Assembly (NCBI GenBank): GCA_002328415.1
Contig: DCXL01000004.1
Location: 665,976-729,975 of the forward strand
Length of the DNA: 64,000 bases
From: Micavibrio sp. UBA2137
Lineage (GTDB): Bacteria > Pseudomonadota > Alphaproteobacteria > Micavibrionales > Micavibrionaceae
Direction: 5' to 3'
Part shown: positions 1 to 9,780 of the stretch, piece after piece
Layout of the letters: each line of letters starts with the position of its first letter
How positions within the stretch are numbered: the stretch's first letter is position 1
Made by a program: the position numbers and the translations under genes
Notes under the pieces: model-generated
The model's database searches: none
Seen by the model: the letters and a program-made list of their open reading frames with translations, nothing else
Told to the model about the DNA's origin: nothing

Positions 1-883
1 GCAAGATAAAGGGAACAGCCTGACCACTTGTAAAACCTGCCTCAATAAAGTGATGATGGAAATGACGACGATCTGCCTCGAACGGATGACGTCCTTCACG
101 CAGGCGGGCGGTAAATAACCCAAACGCATCCCAAATCGGAAGTGCCAGAATCCAAGCCACTGTCATCGGTTCAATTACATGATATGGCGCTTGAGACAAA
201 CGCATGGCATACCACGCCATAACAAGGCCAATCGTCATACTGCCCGCATCACCCAGAAACATGACTGCACGCGAACGTAGTGGCGTGCGCATGTTGAACC
301 AAAGATAGCCAAGCAAACCACCAAGCAAGATGACAAGCCCGACAGGGGCAATAATGTTGGCAAAAGCACACGCAATAACCAGTGCGGCTGTAATCACCAA
401 GGATAGACCGCCTGCCAAACCGTCCAAACCATCCATCATATTCATGGCATTAATGAGATAAACCACACAGCAGATGGAAAAAATTGTCGCAAACACACCA
501 AAATCAATACTGCCATATCCAAAGAGATTGCCCATATCGACAAGATTGGCACCGCCCACAACAATCAGAATGGCGGCAACAAAGTGGATAAAGAATTTGA
601 TTTTAGCTGAAATATGGAAGGCATCATCCAGCGCACCAGTGACAAGCAAAATAAGAGCCGCTGCATAAAATTCCCAATTAGTGAGGCTCATCCCATCATC
701 TGCAAAGAACAAGATAACGAGAAAAGGCACAAAAATCGAAAGCCCGCCAACAGGTGGAACCGCGTTTTTATGTAATTTACGGGTTTCATCTGGGGCATCA
801 ACAAAATTGATACGCTTTGCCAATTTGATAAAGGCATAACCAGATAATATGGTAACTATTAAGCCTGCTAGAAAAAATTCCAT
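1..883 (-). CDS. WecA/MraY-family sugar-phosphate transferase (3' end outside window)
   Basis: Integral membrane enzyme of the polyprenyl-phosphate GlcNAc/MurNAc-1-P transferase family, which loads the first sugar phosphate onto undecaprenyl phosphate for surface polysaccharide synthesis. I translated it from the reverse strand, starting at the ATG complementary to 881-883; it is open to the window edge (about 294 codons). Visible family motifs are the loop NAMNMMDGLDG with catalytic aspartates, MFLGDAGSM, and the late histidine loop RRHFHHHF, all of which favour a WecA-type enzyme over MraY. Many hydrophobic helices separate them. It lies 9 bases downstream of mnmC on the same strand, so the two may be cotranscribed. 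The exact sugar donor cannot be told from the sequence. Confidence 0.85.
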   Translation of the reverse strand, partial: MEFFLAGLIVTILSGYAFIKLAKRINFVDAPDETRKLHKNAVPPVGGLSIFVPFLVILFFADDGMSLTNWEFYAAALILLVTGALDDAFHISAKIKFFIHFVAAILIVVGGANLVDMGNLFGYGSIDFGVFATIFSICCVVYLINAMNMMDGLDGLAGGLSLVITAALVIACAFANIIAPVGLVILLGGLLGYLWFNMRTPLRSRAVMFLGDAGSMTIGLVMAWYAMRLSQAPYHVIEPMTVAWILALPIWDAFGLFTARLREGRHPFEADRRHFHHHFIEAGFTSGQAVPFIL

Positions 884-892
884 TCGTTACTT

Positions 893-2620
893 TTACAGGC
901 AGTTGTTTGTTTTCTCAAGCGGATTAAAAAGCATTTGCGCAACTTTCGGTGTACTGGTGAGCCCGTGACTACCATGGGCAAGTGACACATAGAGCCCATC
1001 CTCAACCTTTCCAAAGACAGGAAAATACGCACGCGAGGAAACACGTAAAGAGGCACGATATGAGGTTAAATCCAGCCCCTCTGCTAATTCTGGCAAAGCC
1101 TCGGCGAGTTTTTCTTTGTTATGGACATCGTCGTCGCTACGGAGGTCAGTGCTTGTTTCCCACGGCTGAAAGGTTGAGCCAATGACATGAACGCCCTCCT
1201 CTGCTGGCAGGATGTAGCCACCGTAATGCGCTGTGGATGTGAGCTGTTCTGATTTGTCTGTCGCGCGTGCTTGAGAGAGCTGTCCACGTACTTTTTTAAG
1301 CTTTTGCGATTCGGCTAGCGCCTGAAGCGCCTCAATCTCATCAAACCCAGCACCAACAGCCAGAACGAGTACGTCAAAATTGTCGCCATCAATATGCCAG
1401 CTTTCACCATGACGCAACTGCTCAAGAGGCGGTAAATCAAACCCGTATGTCACGGCTATATTTTGTGTGAGCGCCTGACAAAGTTTATGAGGAGACACAC
1501 GTGCTGAATTGGGTAAATAAAGCGCTTGGGTATGTGTCTCAATACCAGCAATTTCTTTTGCTTCATCATAGGAGAGAAGTTCTGATACATCATCGGGGTA
1601 ATCCCAATTTTCAAGCAAGCCCTGAAAGCGGTCTTGTTTATCTTCATTGGTACACAGATGCAATGCGCCGCATTTCTCAAAACCAACGTCATGTTCATGA
1701 GAAAGCGCCTCATAAAATTGCAAGGCCCGTGCATAAGCACTCCAATAGAAATGCCCCTCTTCACATCTTAATTTGTAAAAGCGTGGATTGACCATGCCCG
1801 CGGGATTACCAGAAGCCCCTTGAGCAGGTGCAAGCCCCTGTTCAAAGATGCGCACTTTGACGCCCTCTTGAGCCAGCCAATGCGCAATCGAACATCCCGC
1901 GATTCCCGCACCAATAATGGCCACTGATTGAGGCAGCTCTGGAATATGTGCCCCTGCCCCGCCAAAGCATCCAATAAGGCGGTCACGTTTACGCCCAAAG
2001 CCTTGCGTTTTCTCAACTTCAAAGCCAGCCGCCATTAACCCACGTTTGACATCCCCCGCGGCCGTAAAGGTTGCAAATGAAGCTTTAAGCGCTGACAGAC
2101 GCGCCATATTATCAAACAGCGTTTCCGTCCACATTTGCGGGTTCTTCGCAGGTGTAAAACCATCCAGAAACCACGCATCTACAGCAATATTTTGTGTTTT
2201 CAGTATCGTCTCATTCACATCACCAAAGACAAGCGTAAGCTTTATATTCGGTGCAAGGTAAGTGCTATGAAACCCTTCCACGCGCAAAGGGTATTGGGCG
2301 AGCATTTGATCAATCTTATTGCCAAAGACATGCTTCCAGCGCGATAGAGCCTGTTCTATATCCTCTGTAGTCAGAGGAAATTTCTCATATGAAATATAAT
2401 GTAGTTTTAAAGCTGGGGCGTGATTTTCAATCAAATCCCAGAGTGCCAGAAAATTTAATCCAGTCCCAAACCCTGTTTCGGCAACTGTGAATTGGCTCCG
2501 TCCTTCAAGGCGCTCGGGCAGATCGTTACCCTTGAGAAATACAAACTGACTTTCCGCCAGACCGTCTTCGACTGAAAAATATATGTCATCAAAAATTTTA
2601 GACCTTGGCACATCATCCAT
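893..2620 (-). CDS. mnmC: MnmC, bifunctional tRNA mnm5s2U biosynthesis enzyme
   Basis: Final enzyme of 5-methylaminomethyl-2-thiouridine synthesis at the tRNA wobble base. The N-terminal part (about 1-225) is the SAM-dependent MnmC2-type methyltransferase: it holds the SAM-binding stretch TVAETGFGTGLNFL and the DUF752 landmark DAWFLDGFTPAKNPQMW. The C-terminal part is the FAD-dependent oxidoreductase that removes the carboxymethyl group; its dinucleotide fold begins at VAIIGAGIAGCSIAHWLA. At 575 residues it is slightly shorter than the enterobacterial fusion but has both halves. The ATG complementary to 2618-2620 is the start; the nearby upstream ATG is out of frame. It is divergent from the M3 peptidase, 51 bases away. 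Confidence 0.92.
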   Translation of the reverse strand: MDDVPRSKIFDDIYFSVEDGLAESQFVFLKGNDLPERLEGRSQFTVAETGFGTGLNFLALWDLIENHAPALKLHYISYEKFPLTTEDIEQALSRWKHVFGNKIDQMLAQYPLRVEGFHSTYLAPNIKLTLVFGDVNETILKTQNIAVDAWFLDGFTPAKNPQMWTETLFDNMARLSALKASFATFTAAGDVKRGLMAAGFEVEKTQGFGRKRDRLIGCFGGAGAHIPELPQSVAIIGAGIAGCSIAHWLAQEGVKVRIFEQGLAPAQGASGNPAGMVNPRFYKLRCEEGHFYWSAYARALQFYEALSHEHDVGFEKCGALHLCTNEDKQDRFQGLLENWDYPDDVSELLSYDEAKEIAGIETHTQALYLPNSARVSPHKLCQALTQNIAVTYGFDLPPLEQLRHGESWHIDGDNFDVLVLAVGAGFDEIEALQALAESQKLKKVRGQLSQARATDKSEQLTSTAHYGGYILPAEEGVHVIGSTFQPWETSTDLRSDDDVHNKEKLAEALPELAEGLDLTSYRASLRVSSRAYFPVFGKVEDGLYVSLAHGSHGLTSTPKVAQMLFNPLEKTNNCL

Positions 2621-2671
2621 AATGACCCATATAGATAGATATCAATAACTAATCAAAAACATTTTAAATTT

Positions 2672-4726
2672 ATGGCCCAGCAAAAAAATATACTTCTTCA
2701 AGATTTCGACACGCTCCATCGCACGCCTCCTTTCTCTCAAATCAAATCAGAGGATTATATTCCTGCTGTGAAGCAAGGCATTAAAGAGGCCTATGCGAAT
2801 ATTGAGGCCATCAAAAATAATCCTGATGCTCCGACGTTTGAAAATACGATTGAGGCAATGGAACACGTGTCTGACACTTTATATCGTGTTCTTTACATCT
2901 TTTATTCGCTTTTAAGCGCCGATGGCGGAGACGATTATCACACGCTTGTTGGTGAAATTGGGCCGCTAACGGCTGATTTAAGCAGTGATATCATGCTGGA
3001 TGACAAACTTTTTGAACGCGTAAAGACTGTTTACGATGCCCGCGAAACACGCGATTACGAAGCAGTTGAAATGACACTATTGGAAGATACCTATGATGGA
3101 TTTGTGCGCTCGGGTGCATTGCTAGGCAAAGCCGAGAAAAAACGCCTGAAGGAAATTAGTGCCGAAAGCGCAACACTCTCGCCACGCTTTTCACAAAATG
3201 TAGTGAAGTGCTCTGGCGCTTTTGAACTTAAGATTACAGATAAGAATGACCTTGAGGGCCTGCCCGAAACAGCCATTGAAAATGCGGCTCACGAGGCCAA
3301 AGAACGCGGATATGATAACGCATGGCTTTTTACCCTTGATGCACCTAGCTTTATCCCCTTCCTGACTTTTGCAGATAATCGTGACTTACGCGAGAAAATT
3401 TGGCGGGCTTATACCGCACGTGCCCTTGAGGGTGAATTTGACAATCGCCCAATAATCTCACGCACACTTGAACTGCGTCAGGAAAGTGCAAAGCTTCTTG
3501 GCTTTGACACTTATGCTGATTATGTCCTTGAAGACCGCATGGTGAAAAAGGTCGAGACTGTGACAGAGTTTTTGGACACACTTTATGAAACCTATCGCCC
3601 TGCCGCCGAGAAAGACCTCAAAGAATTGCAGGATTTTGCACAAGCCCAAGGCGATTTGGATAAGTTGAAACCCTGGGATGTGGGCTATTATTCAGAGAAA
3701 TTGAAAGAAAAAACCTTTGAATTTTCTGAGGAAGAATTACGACCCTACTTCCCTCTTACCAAGGTGTTAGACGGTACATTTGCGCATTTCCAAAAACTAT
3801 TCAAGCTGGATTTTGTTGAAAATAAGGATATCGAAACGTGGCACAAGGATGTCGTCGCCTATGAGGTACGCGACAAGGATACACACGATTTATTTGGTGT
3901 GATTTACACCGACTTTTATGTGCGTAAAGGCAAGCGTAGCGGTGCATGGAAAGGCTCACTACGCACACATGGTTCGTTCAGAGGCGAAGCACTCCCCTCT
4001 CTCGTGACTGTGTGCTGTAACTTTGCAAAACCAACAGACACAAAACCCAGCCTCCTGTCACACAGTGATGTTCTCACGATTTTTCATGAGATGGGCCATG
4101 CGCTGCATGACCTATTGGGACGCACGAAATACAAATCGACAAGCGGCACAAATGTACTATGGGACTTTGTTGAACTTCCCTCTCAGTTACAGGAAAACTG
4201 GCTATATGAAAGCGAAACGCTCAATATGGTTTCCAGCCATTTTGAGACAGGCTCAAAATTACCTTCTGCACTTATTGAGAAATTGCGTAAATCCAAAAAC
4301 TTCATGTCTGGCTGGGGTGGATTACGCTATCTTTCACACGCTTATATGGATATGGCCTTTCATACCGCAAAAACGCCCCCTAAGGCTGATGAGATTGTCG
4401 CCTTTGAAAAGCAAGCAACCGATAAATGTCGCCTGTTTGAAGATTATGGTGGATGCAGTGCAACGGCCTTTGGTCATATATTTGCAGGCGGGTATGCCGC
4501 TGGCTATTACAGTTATAAATGGGCGGCTGTACTAGATGCGGATACATTCGAACTCTTTCAGGAAAAAGGGCTATACGATAGAAATACAGCCCTCCACTAT
4601 CGCCGTGAAATTCTTGAAAAAGGCGGAAGTGAAGCGCCCGAAGTACTTTATCATAACTTCCGCGGACGTGATGCCGATCCTAAGGCTGTCTTACGCCGAG
4701 AAGGTCTGTTAAAAAAAGCGTCCTGA
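2672..4726 (+). CDS. dcp: M3-family metallopeptidase, Dcp-like peptidyl-dipeptidase
   Basis: Zinc peptidase of the thimet/M3 family that trims oligopeptides, probably in the cytoplasm since no signal peptide is seen. The zinc site HEMGH is at residues 472-476 within the longer family signature TIFHEMGHALHDLL. Length (684 residues), the N-terminal block PPFSQIKSEDYIPAVKQGI and the C-terminal block FRGRDADPKAVLRREGL match peptidyl-dipeptidase Dcp better than oligopeptidase A, though the two are close relatives. The gene stands alone between the divergent mnmC and a promoter-bearing gap of about 200 bases. Confidence 0.9.
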   Translation: MAQQKNILLQDFDTLHRTPPFSQIKSEDYIPAVKQGIKEAYANIEAIKNNPDAPTFENTIEAMEHVSDTLYRVLYIFYSLLSADGGDDYHTLVGEIGPLTADLSSDIMLDDKLFERVKTVYDARETRDYEAVEMTLLEDTYDGFVRSGALLGKAEKKRLKEISAESATLSPRFSQNVVKCSGAFELKITDKNDLEGLPETAIENAAHEAKERGYDNAWLFTLDAPSFIPFLTFADNRDLREKIWRAYTARALEGEFDNRPIISRTLELRQESAKLLGFDTYADYVLEDRMVKKVETVTEFLDTLYETYRPAAEKDLKELQDFAQAQGDLDKLKPWDVGYYSEKLKEKTFEFSEEELRPYFPLTKVLDGTFAHFQKLFKLDFVENKDIETWHKDVVAYEVRDKDTHDLFGVIYTDFYVRKGKRSGAWKGSLRTHGSFRGEALPSLVTVCCNFAKPTDTKPSLLSHSDVLTIFHEMGHALHDLLGRTKYKSTSGTNVLWDFVELPSQLQENWLYESETLNMVSSHFETGSKLPSALIEKLRKSKNFMSGWGGLRYLSHAYMDMAFHTAKTPPKADEIVAFEKQATDKCRLFEDYGGCSATAFGHIFAGGYAAGYYSYKWAAVLDADTFELFQEKGLYDRNTALHYRREILEKGGSEAPEVLYHNFRGRDADPKAVLRREGLLKKAS

Positions 4727-4844
4727 GGCTGTCACAAACAAACTTGCCTTTTTGAAATGCGTTTTTTCTTAAGGCTGACTTGGGCTATAACAAATTTAAG
4801 CAAAAAGTTACGCAAAAAAAATGTGATTTAATTTACATATTTTC

Positions 4845-4873
4845 TTGCAATTAACATTAAAACTTACTATAAA
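4845..4873 (+). promoter_or_regulatory. Probable sigma-70 promoter of the XRE regulator gene
   Basis: TTGCAA, 17 bases, then TATAAA, in a very AT-rich gap, 55 bases before the ATG at 4928. The spacing is ideal and the two hexamers are close to consensus. The rest of the gap 4727-4927 shows no open frame or hairpin of note. Confidence 0.5.
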
Positions 4874-4927
4874 CGCAACATCTTACTAAATTGAATGACG
4901 TTTTATAGAACCAAAAGGGTTATTTGA

Positions 4928-5584
4928 ATGGCCATATCACCGGGACAAATTCGCGCAGCACGTGGGCTTTTAAATTGGAGCCAATCTGATCTTGGACAAA
5001 AGTGCAATCTTTCAACGACATCTATTGGCGCCATTGAAAAGGGCGAAACACGCGCTAGACCCAATAATATAGCCGCTATTCAAAAGGCTTTCGAAGATGG
5101 TGGTCTTGAGTTTTTACCTGATGAAGGCATTCGAAAGCGTGTCAGTGAAATCCGTCGATTTACGGGCATTTCTGGTTTTGATGAATTCTATGAAGATGTT
5201 TATGAAACAATGCGTCAAAACCCTGGCGTTGTGCGCGTGAGTAACGTTGACGAGCGCATTTTCGAAAAATGGTCTACAGAAGAACTTCGTAAAAATCACA
5301 TTAAGCGTATCAAGGATGTGTCGACGTATCAGATTCTCGTCAAAGAAGGTGATACACATTATGTTGCCACATCTGATTACGCTGAATATAGATGGATGCC
5401 TAAGGACGCCTTTGCCTCCGTCGCCTTTTATATTTACGGCGACAAAGTAGCCCTTATGCTTTTCAACGAAGAGCCCGTCATCATTCTCCTCAATTATCTC
5501 GAAATTGCAAAAGTCTACCGTGAACAATTTGATGCCATGTGGGAAAATGCGAAAATCCCAAATGCGCAGTTTAGATCGGCTTAA
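4928..5584 (+). CDS. XRE-family HTH regulator with TrmB-like C-terminal domain
   Basis: DNA-binding regulator of 218 residues. Residues about 5-60 form a Cro/CI-type helix-turn-helix (IRAARGLLNWSQSDLGQKC ... IGAIEKGETRARPNN). The remaining 150 residues are not a common XRE partner. The segment with IYGDKVALMLFNEEPVIILL followed by LEIAKVYREQFDAMWENAK resembles the end of TrmB-type and related sensor domains, which suggests ligand or signal sensing; that is inference from pattern memory only. Six bases separate it from the methyltransferase-like gene, so the two are almost certainly cotranscribed and functionally linked. A promoter candidate lies at 4845-4873. Confidence 0.75.
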   Translation: MAISPGQIRAARGLLNWSQSDLGQKCNLSTTSIGAIEKGETRARPNNIAAIQKAFEDGGLEFLPDEGIRKRVSEIRRFTGISGFDEFYEDVYETMRQNPGVVRVSNVDERIFEKWSTEELRKNHIKRIKDVSTYQILVKEGDTHYVATSDYAEYRWMPKDAFASVAFYIYGDKVALMLFNEEPVIILLNYLEIAKVYREQFDAMWENAKIPNAQFRSA

Positions 5585-5590
5585 AAAAAA

Positions 5591-6742
5591 ATGAATACTG
5601 CGTTAGCCCATACATCTTCTCGTTTTATGACCACTGACACTTCTGGAATTCGAAGCTTCAGAACGGCTCAGGATCGCCTATTTGAACATGCTTTCCAGCA
5701 AACACTGGACGGAAAAGCAGAAGGCCTTCTTGCACAATATCTTTACTGGTCTGCTTCAACCTATGACAAGCCCGGATTTGAAAGAGGCGGTGATTTACGC
5801 CTTCTCGGTGGTAATGGATGGGAACAATACGTTAAAGAAAACACAATGGCAGGCTACCTTGGGCACGATGCGCGCATTATTGAACATGCCATAATGGAAA
5901 GAAGACTTCTTCAAATGTTGCCTCAAACCGTATCCCTCGTAAGCTTGGGTGGTGGTGATAAGGAAACATATTTAAATAATGAAGGGCGTATTATTACTGG
6001 CTTGCAGGAACTCACAGAAGAAAAAGAAATATCCGCACTTCATGTTGTTGATATCTGCAGAAAATATGCCGCAGAAAATGCGTTTGTTTCTGCAACCGAG
6101 CTGGGTGTTGAGCGCTCATTTGCAGTACTTGGCGACTTTATGAACGATCCTGGTTTATCAATTCACGAGGCACGTGGAGGCACGGTTCTTACCTCTTTTG
6201 GTGGAACATTGTTTAATGCGCCACGCTTTATTATCGAAGATACAAAAACAACAACGATTGATGCCTTCCAAACTTATTGGACAAATATGAACCAACAATT
6301 TGGTCTGGGAGCGCTTGCGCTCGTCACACGCGAAAAATTCACGCCAGAAAGCCTTGATAAAAAATATGCCTTGGCAAAGAAAAGTGGCGTAGATGCTTTT
6401 GTGCTCGGTGCATGGTCACGCGCTGTTTATAAGGGTGTTATCACTGATCCAAACTATAACCCTTTTGACAACTGGCGCACAGAAAGACAGATTGTCGAAA
6501 CAGACGCAGGCTTTGATGTAGACTTTCTCAATGTCGCAAAAAAATCACACACGCTTCCTACTAAATTTGGTGATTATGACATTCAAGAGGGACAAAGCAT
6601 TGTTGCTGCCATCTCAGCAAAATTTCATGGGGACCATCTCGATCGTGCCGTTCAAAACGGAAACTGGGAAGTCATTGATGCAATCGAGCAAGATAACAAT
6701 CCCCACGAACTTATTGTGGCAAAAGGCTTAAAGCCTCTCTAA
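5591..6742 (+). CDS. EgtD-like SAM-dependent methyltransferase (Methyltransf_33 type)
   Basis: Protein of 383 residues resembling the histidine-specific methyltransferase family (EgtD, which makes hercynine, and relatives of unknown substrate). The SAM-binding glycine loop is LVSLGGGDKE at about 116-125, followed by an acidic strand end LHVVDICRKYA. Later motifs fit the fold: GGTVLTSFGGTLFN around residue 200 and the C-terminal SAKFHGDHLDRAV block. No ergothioneine-type partner (EgtB) is nearby, so the substrate is unknown. It is translated directly after the XRE regulator, with only an A-rich gap and no clear Shine-Dalgarno, so translation may be coupled. Confidence 0.65.
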   Translation: MNTALAHTSSRFMTTDTSGIRSFRTAQDRLFEHAFQQTLDGKAEGLLAQYLYWSASTYDKPGFERGGDLRLLGGNGWEQYVKENTMAGYLGHDARIIEHAIMERRLLQMLPQTVSLVSLGGGDKETYLNNEGRIITGLQELTEEKEISALHVVDICRKYAAENAFVSATELGVERSFAVLGDFMNDPGLSIHEARGGTVLTSFGGTLFNAPRFIIEDTKTTTIDAFQTYWTNMNQQFGLGALALVTREKFTPESLDKKYALAKKSGVDAFVLGAWSRAVYKGVITDPNYNPFDNWRTERQIVETDAGFDVDFLNVAKKSHTLPTKFGDYDIQEGQSIVAAISAKFHGDHLDRAVQNGNWEVIDAIEQDNNPHELIVAKGLKPL

Positions 6743-6784
6743 TCCGACTAGAAACTCTTAAAGCTTCGTGATACCTTCCCGTGC

Positions 6785-7921
6785 ATGTTTAAACGGGTCT
6801 TTCTTCATATCGGACAGAGCAAAACAGGGACAACCTCGTTGCAGAACTTTCTGGCTGAGCACAGAGATATTCTGGCTAAAAACGGGATCCTTTATCCCGA
6901 TTTCTATTCAAATGGCATTGCCGTTCATACCAAGGAACATAACCCGCTCGCACAAGCCCTCGTGGATGTACAGCGCTACCCATTCTTGAGCCTTGATGAT
7001 TACTTTCGCCAATTCGAAGAACAAGCCAAAACACTAAACTGCGATACATTATTCTTAAGCGCGGAAGGGTTTTTCGGTTCTCCTCATATCTGGACGATGG
7101 ACAACCCAGATGATTTTTTTGAGCTTCACGCACAAAAGATAAAGCGCCTTAAATCATTTTTGGGCAATGCAGATATCCATCTTTTGCTCTACCTGCGCGC
7201 GCAAGATGATTGGTTTAATTCCTCTGTCGCCCAAATCATCCGCTATGAAGGCTTGCTTGGCAAAAAAATCTATCAAGATGATGCCCAGCTTTTTGAATTT
7301 CTAAAACCTCATATGGATTACGTGAAGCTAGTCAACTTATGGCAAAGCCACCTTTCCCCCCAAAAAATGAGCATTATCCCTTTTGAAAAAGAAACCCTTA
7401 TTCAAAAAAATACAATTCCAGATGCCCTTACACGGCTTAAGCTTCTCGATATTTTTGAAAAAACTGATTTTGAAAAATTGGACGATGAACATATCAGCTT
7501 ACCTCATGAGGCCGTCTTATTTAAAGCGAAACTAAATCAAACTCCCTGCTCTAAGCCTGTTGAGCGTGTACGCAATCAACTTTGCACGCAACTTGCACAA
7601 CATATGGGGTCAGGAATGTCCTACCAGATATCCTATAATCTGCGCCAAAAAATTATTCAGGATTTTGAACAAGATAATCAGACGCTGAAAAAGAAGTTCG
7701 ATTTTGATGGTTTTGTGAGTGATAAGAAAATAAAAGCGAATAATTTAGACGCACAAACGCTCGAAGATAGATTGGTCGCCTTTGATTTTGCCTATCACCT
7801 CGCATGGCCAACATTGCACACCAAATATTTGATCGTAAAAGAATACACAAAGGATTTCACACGTAAAAAAATGCCGTTGCTGCACAGTCTTCTGCGAAAA
7901 GCAAAACGTAAGGTTTCTTGA
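6785..7921 (+). CDS. Sulfotransferase family protein
   Basis: Likely PAPS-dependent sulfotransferase of 378 residues that would add sulfate to a glycan. The N-terminal 5'-phosphosulfate loop is clear: VFLHIGQSKTGTTSLQNFL. A second family feature, the 3'-phosphate strand with LLLYLRAQDDWFNS, follows at about residue 140. It starts the surface-glycan locus that runs to 16096. The start ATG has no obvious Shine-Dalgarno, but the motif begins at residue 4, so the real start cannot be far away. The gene ends 2 bases before the next sulfotransferase ATG. The two proteins share loop, length and layout and look like an old tandem duplication. Confidence 0.78.
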   Translation: MFKRVFLHIGQSKTGTTSLQNFLAEHRDILAKNGILYPDFYSNGIAVHTKEHNPLAQALVDVQRYPFLSLDDYFRQFEEQAKTLNCDTLFLSAEGFFGSPHIWTMDNPDDFFELHAQKIKRLKSFLGNADIHLLLYLRAQDDWFNSSVAQIIRYEGLLGKKIYQDDAQLFEFLKPHMDYVKLVNLWQSHLSPQKMSIIPFEKETLIQKNTIPDALTRLKLLDIFEKTDFEKLDDEHISLPHEAVLFKAKLNQTPCSKPVERVRNQLCTQLAQHMGSGMSYQISYNLRQKIIQDFEQDNQTLKKKFDFDGFVSDKKIKANNLDAQTLEDRLVAFDFAYHLAWPTLHTKYLIVKEYTKDFTRKKMPLLHSLLRKAKRKVS

Positions 7922-7923
7922 TC

Positions 7924-9057
7924 ATGGTCGCGCTCATTCTTCATATCGGCTCCCACAAAACTGCCACAACAAGCCTGCAACATTTTTGCACAAAAAACAC
8001 CGCGGCTTTGCAGGCAGAGGGGTTTTATTATCCCTCTCCACAAAACAGTGCCTATACCCATAATTACCTTGCCGCCAATCTGGTGTTTGACCGCATGAGG
8101 GATACGCGTGATTATCTGGACAAGGCGCGCCTATATGCTGAAAAAAATAATCTGCATAGTGTCGTACTAAGCGGTGAATCCTTTTTCGCGATGACATGCT
8201 TCTTTCTGGATTTTTATGATCGCAAGCGTTTGCATGATGACTATTTTGAAAATGAATTATTTTATATCAATGCATTCAAAGATATGGTCGCAGACTTCAC
8301 CGAAGTCAAAATTATTGCATATTTAAGGCCTCAAGATAGCTTTGCAGGCTCACTTTACAATCAACTGGTCAAGGCCACTAATGGGACAACACTTCGCTAT
8401 CAAGACTGCCTGGACAAAATAAAAAACTGTTTTAACTACAAGGGGCATATGGATTTGTGGGCCAAGGCATTTGGCCAAAAAAATGTACAGGTCTTTAATT
8501 TTGATACCTGCAAATCTGATATACTCAGACATTTCTGTGACAATGCCCTTAATTCCAAATGTTATAAGCACGCGACTAATAAAGAGTTTTTGGCCAATAC
8601 ACGCCTTAACCGTGATGTATTGGAAGCTAAACGCATTTTTAATTATGTGACACCAGACCCTGCACTTGCCTATGTTTCGATGCGCGTCTTTAAGGCATTA
8701 GACAATAATTACCCCGATGAAAAAGGGTGGCAGATTTTTACGCCTCTGTCTTTTCAAGTCAATTTTTTCTCGCAATTTGACACAGGCAATAAGCAAATGG
8801 CAAAGGCGTATCAACATTTTGAAATCGCGACTTTAAAGGTAAAAGAAGAGCCGACTTACACAGGGCTAACAGATGAAAGACGGGATCAGATATTAGAAGA
8901 GGCGCGTCAAGGGATCTTATCTCTCACTCACAGAACAGAAATTGGATTAAGACGCTCTATTCACTTGTTATTGAAACTTGCTCCTATTACGAGCACCCCT
9001 GTTAAACACCTCAGAAAACTTGTATATAATTTACGCCTAAGATTTAAAGGTTGGTAA
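7924..9057 (+). CDS. Sulfotransferase family protein, paralogue of the upstream gene
   Basis: Second sulfotransferase-like protein, about 377 residues. Its phosphosulfate loop is ILHIGSHKTATTSLQHF and the later strand KIIAYLRPQDSFAGSLYNQL matches the same position in the upstream protein. I chose the ATG at 7924; a TTG at 7918 is in frame and overlaps the previous stop codon. It has no signal peptide or membrane helix, so it is probably cytoplasmic and acts on nucleotide- or lipid-linked sugars before export. The acceptor is unknown. Confidence 0.75.
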   Translation: MVALILHIGSHKTATTSLQHFCTKNTAALQAEGFYYPSPQNSAYTHNYLAANLVFDRMRDTRDYLDKARLYAEKNNLHSVVLSGESFFAMTCFFLDFYDRKRLHDDYFENELFYINAFKDMVADFTEVKIIAYLRPQDSFAGSLYNQLVKATNGTTLRYQDCLDKIKNCFNYKGHMDLWAKAFGQKNVQVFNFDTCKSDILRHFCDNALNSKCYKHATNKEFLANTRLNRDVLEAKRIFNYVTPDPALAYVSMRVFKALDNNYPDEKGWQIFTPLSFQVNFFSQFDTGNKQMAKAYQHFEIATLKVKEEPTYTGLTDERRDQILEEARQGILSLTHRTEIGLRRSIHLLLKLAPITSTPVKHLRKLVYNLRLRFKGW

Positions 9058-9072
9058 TTTTGAAAGAGAGCC

Positions 9073-9768
9073 ATGCGCAGAGTAAACCATAAAAACGAAA
9101 ATAAACGCCTGCTTCTAAAGATGTTTGATAAATATCTTAAAAAAAGTGACACGCTTTACGATATTGGATGCGGAACAAAATATTTTGCGAAGCATACCAA
9201 AGGTAAAGTGACCGATCATATAGGTGTCGACCTTGATGAAGGATTTTATGATAAAAGCCACATTGATATTATAGGCTCTGCCTATGATGTGCCTGTCGCA
9301 GACGGAGTGGCTGATGTTGTCTTGTCATCACAAGTTATGGAACATTTGGACAGGCCAGAAGACGCCGTCAAGGAAACTGCACGGCTTTTAAAAAAAGGTG
9401 GGTATTTCATTTGCTCCTTCCCCTTCATGTACCCTATTCATGCCGCGCCACATGATTATCAACGTATGACAGAGTTTGCTATGAATAAATATCTGAAAGA
9501 CCATGGATTTGATGTTGTTGAACTGCACCGCGTTGGAGGCTTCTGGTTTATCGTTGGCATCTACTTCCAGATGTATTTGCAAACGTTCAATGTGGGTTTT
9601 TTAAGAAAAACACACCTTGTTTCTGCAATTGGTTGGATTTTTGCGTGGCTATTCACGCTCATCCATTCCCTCGAAGGGGCGGTTTTATCTCTAGCGGGTA
9701 AAAAGGCCATTAATGCAGCAAGGCATAGATGGACAAATAACTATGTCTTTGTCGCACAGAAAAAATAA
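9073..9768 (+). CDS. Class I SAM-dependent methyltransferase
   Basis: 231 residues with a Methyltransf_11-type fold. Motif I is LYDIGCGTKYF (about residues 30-40), the acidic strand end is GVDLDEGFYDKS, and the post-motif block is ADVVLSSQVMEHLDRPEDAVKE. The C-terminal third is hydrophobic and aromatic and may dock on the membrane. Set between sulfotransferase genes, it probably methylates a sugar or the lipid-linked glycan, but this rests on context only. Confidence 0.8.
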   Translation: MRRVNHKNENKRLLLKMFDKYLKKSDTLYDIGCGTKYFAKHTKGKVTDHIGVDLDEGFYDKSHIDIIGSAYDVPVADGVADVVLSSQVMEHLDRPEDAVKETARLLKKGGYFICSFPFMYPIHAAPHDYQRMTEFAMNKYLKDHGFDVVELHRVGGFWFIVGIYFQMYLQTFNVGFLRKTHLVSAIGWIFAWLFTLIHSLEGAVLSLAGKKAINAARHRWTNNYVFVAQKK

Positions 9769-9780
9769 AAGGATACACAT

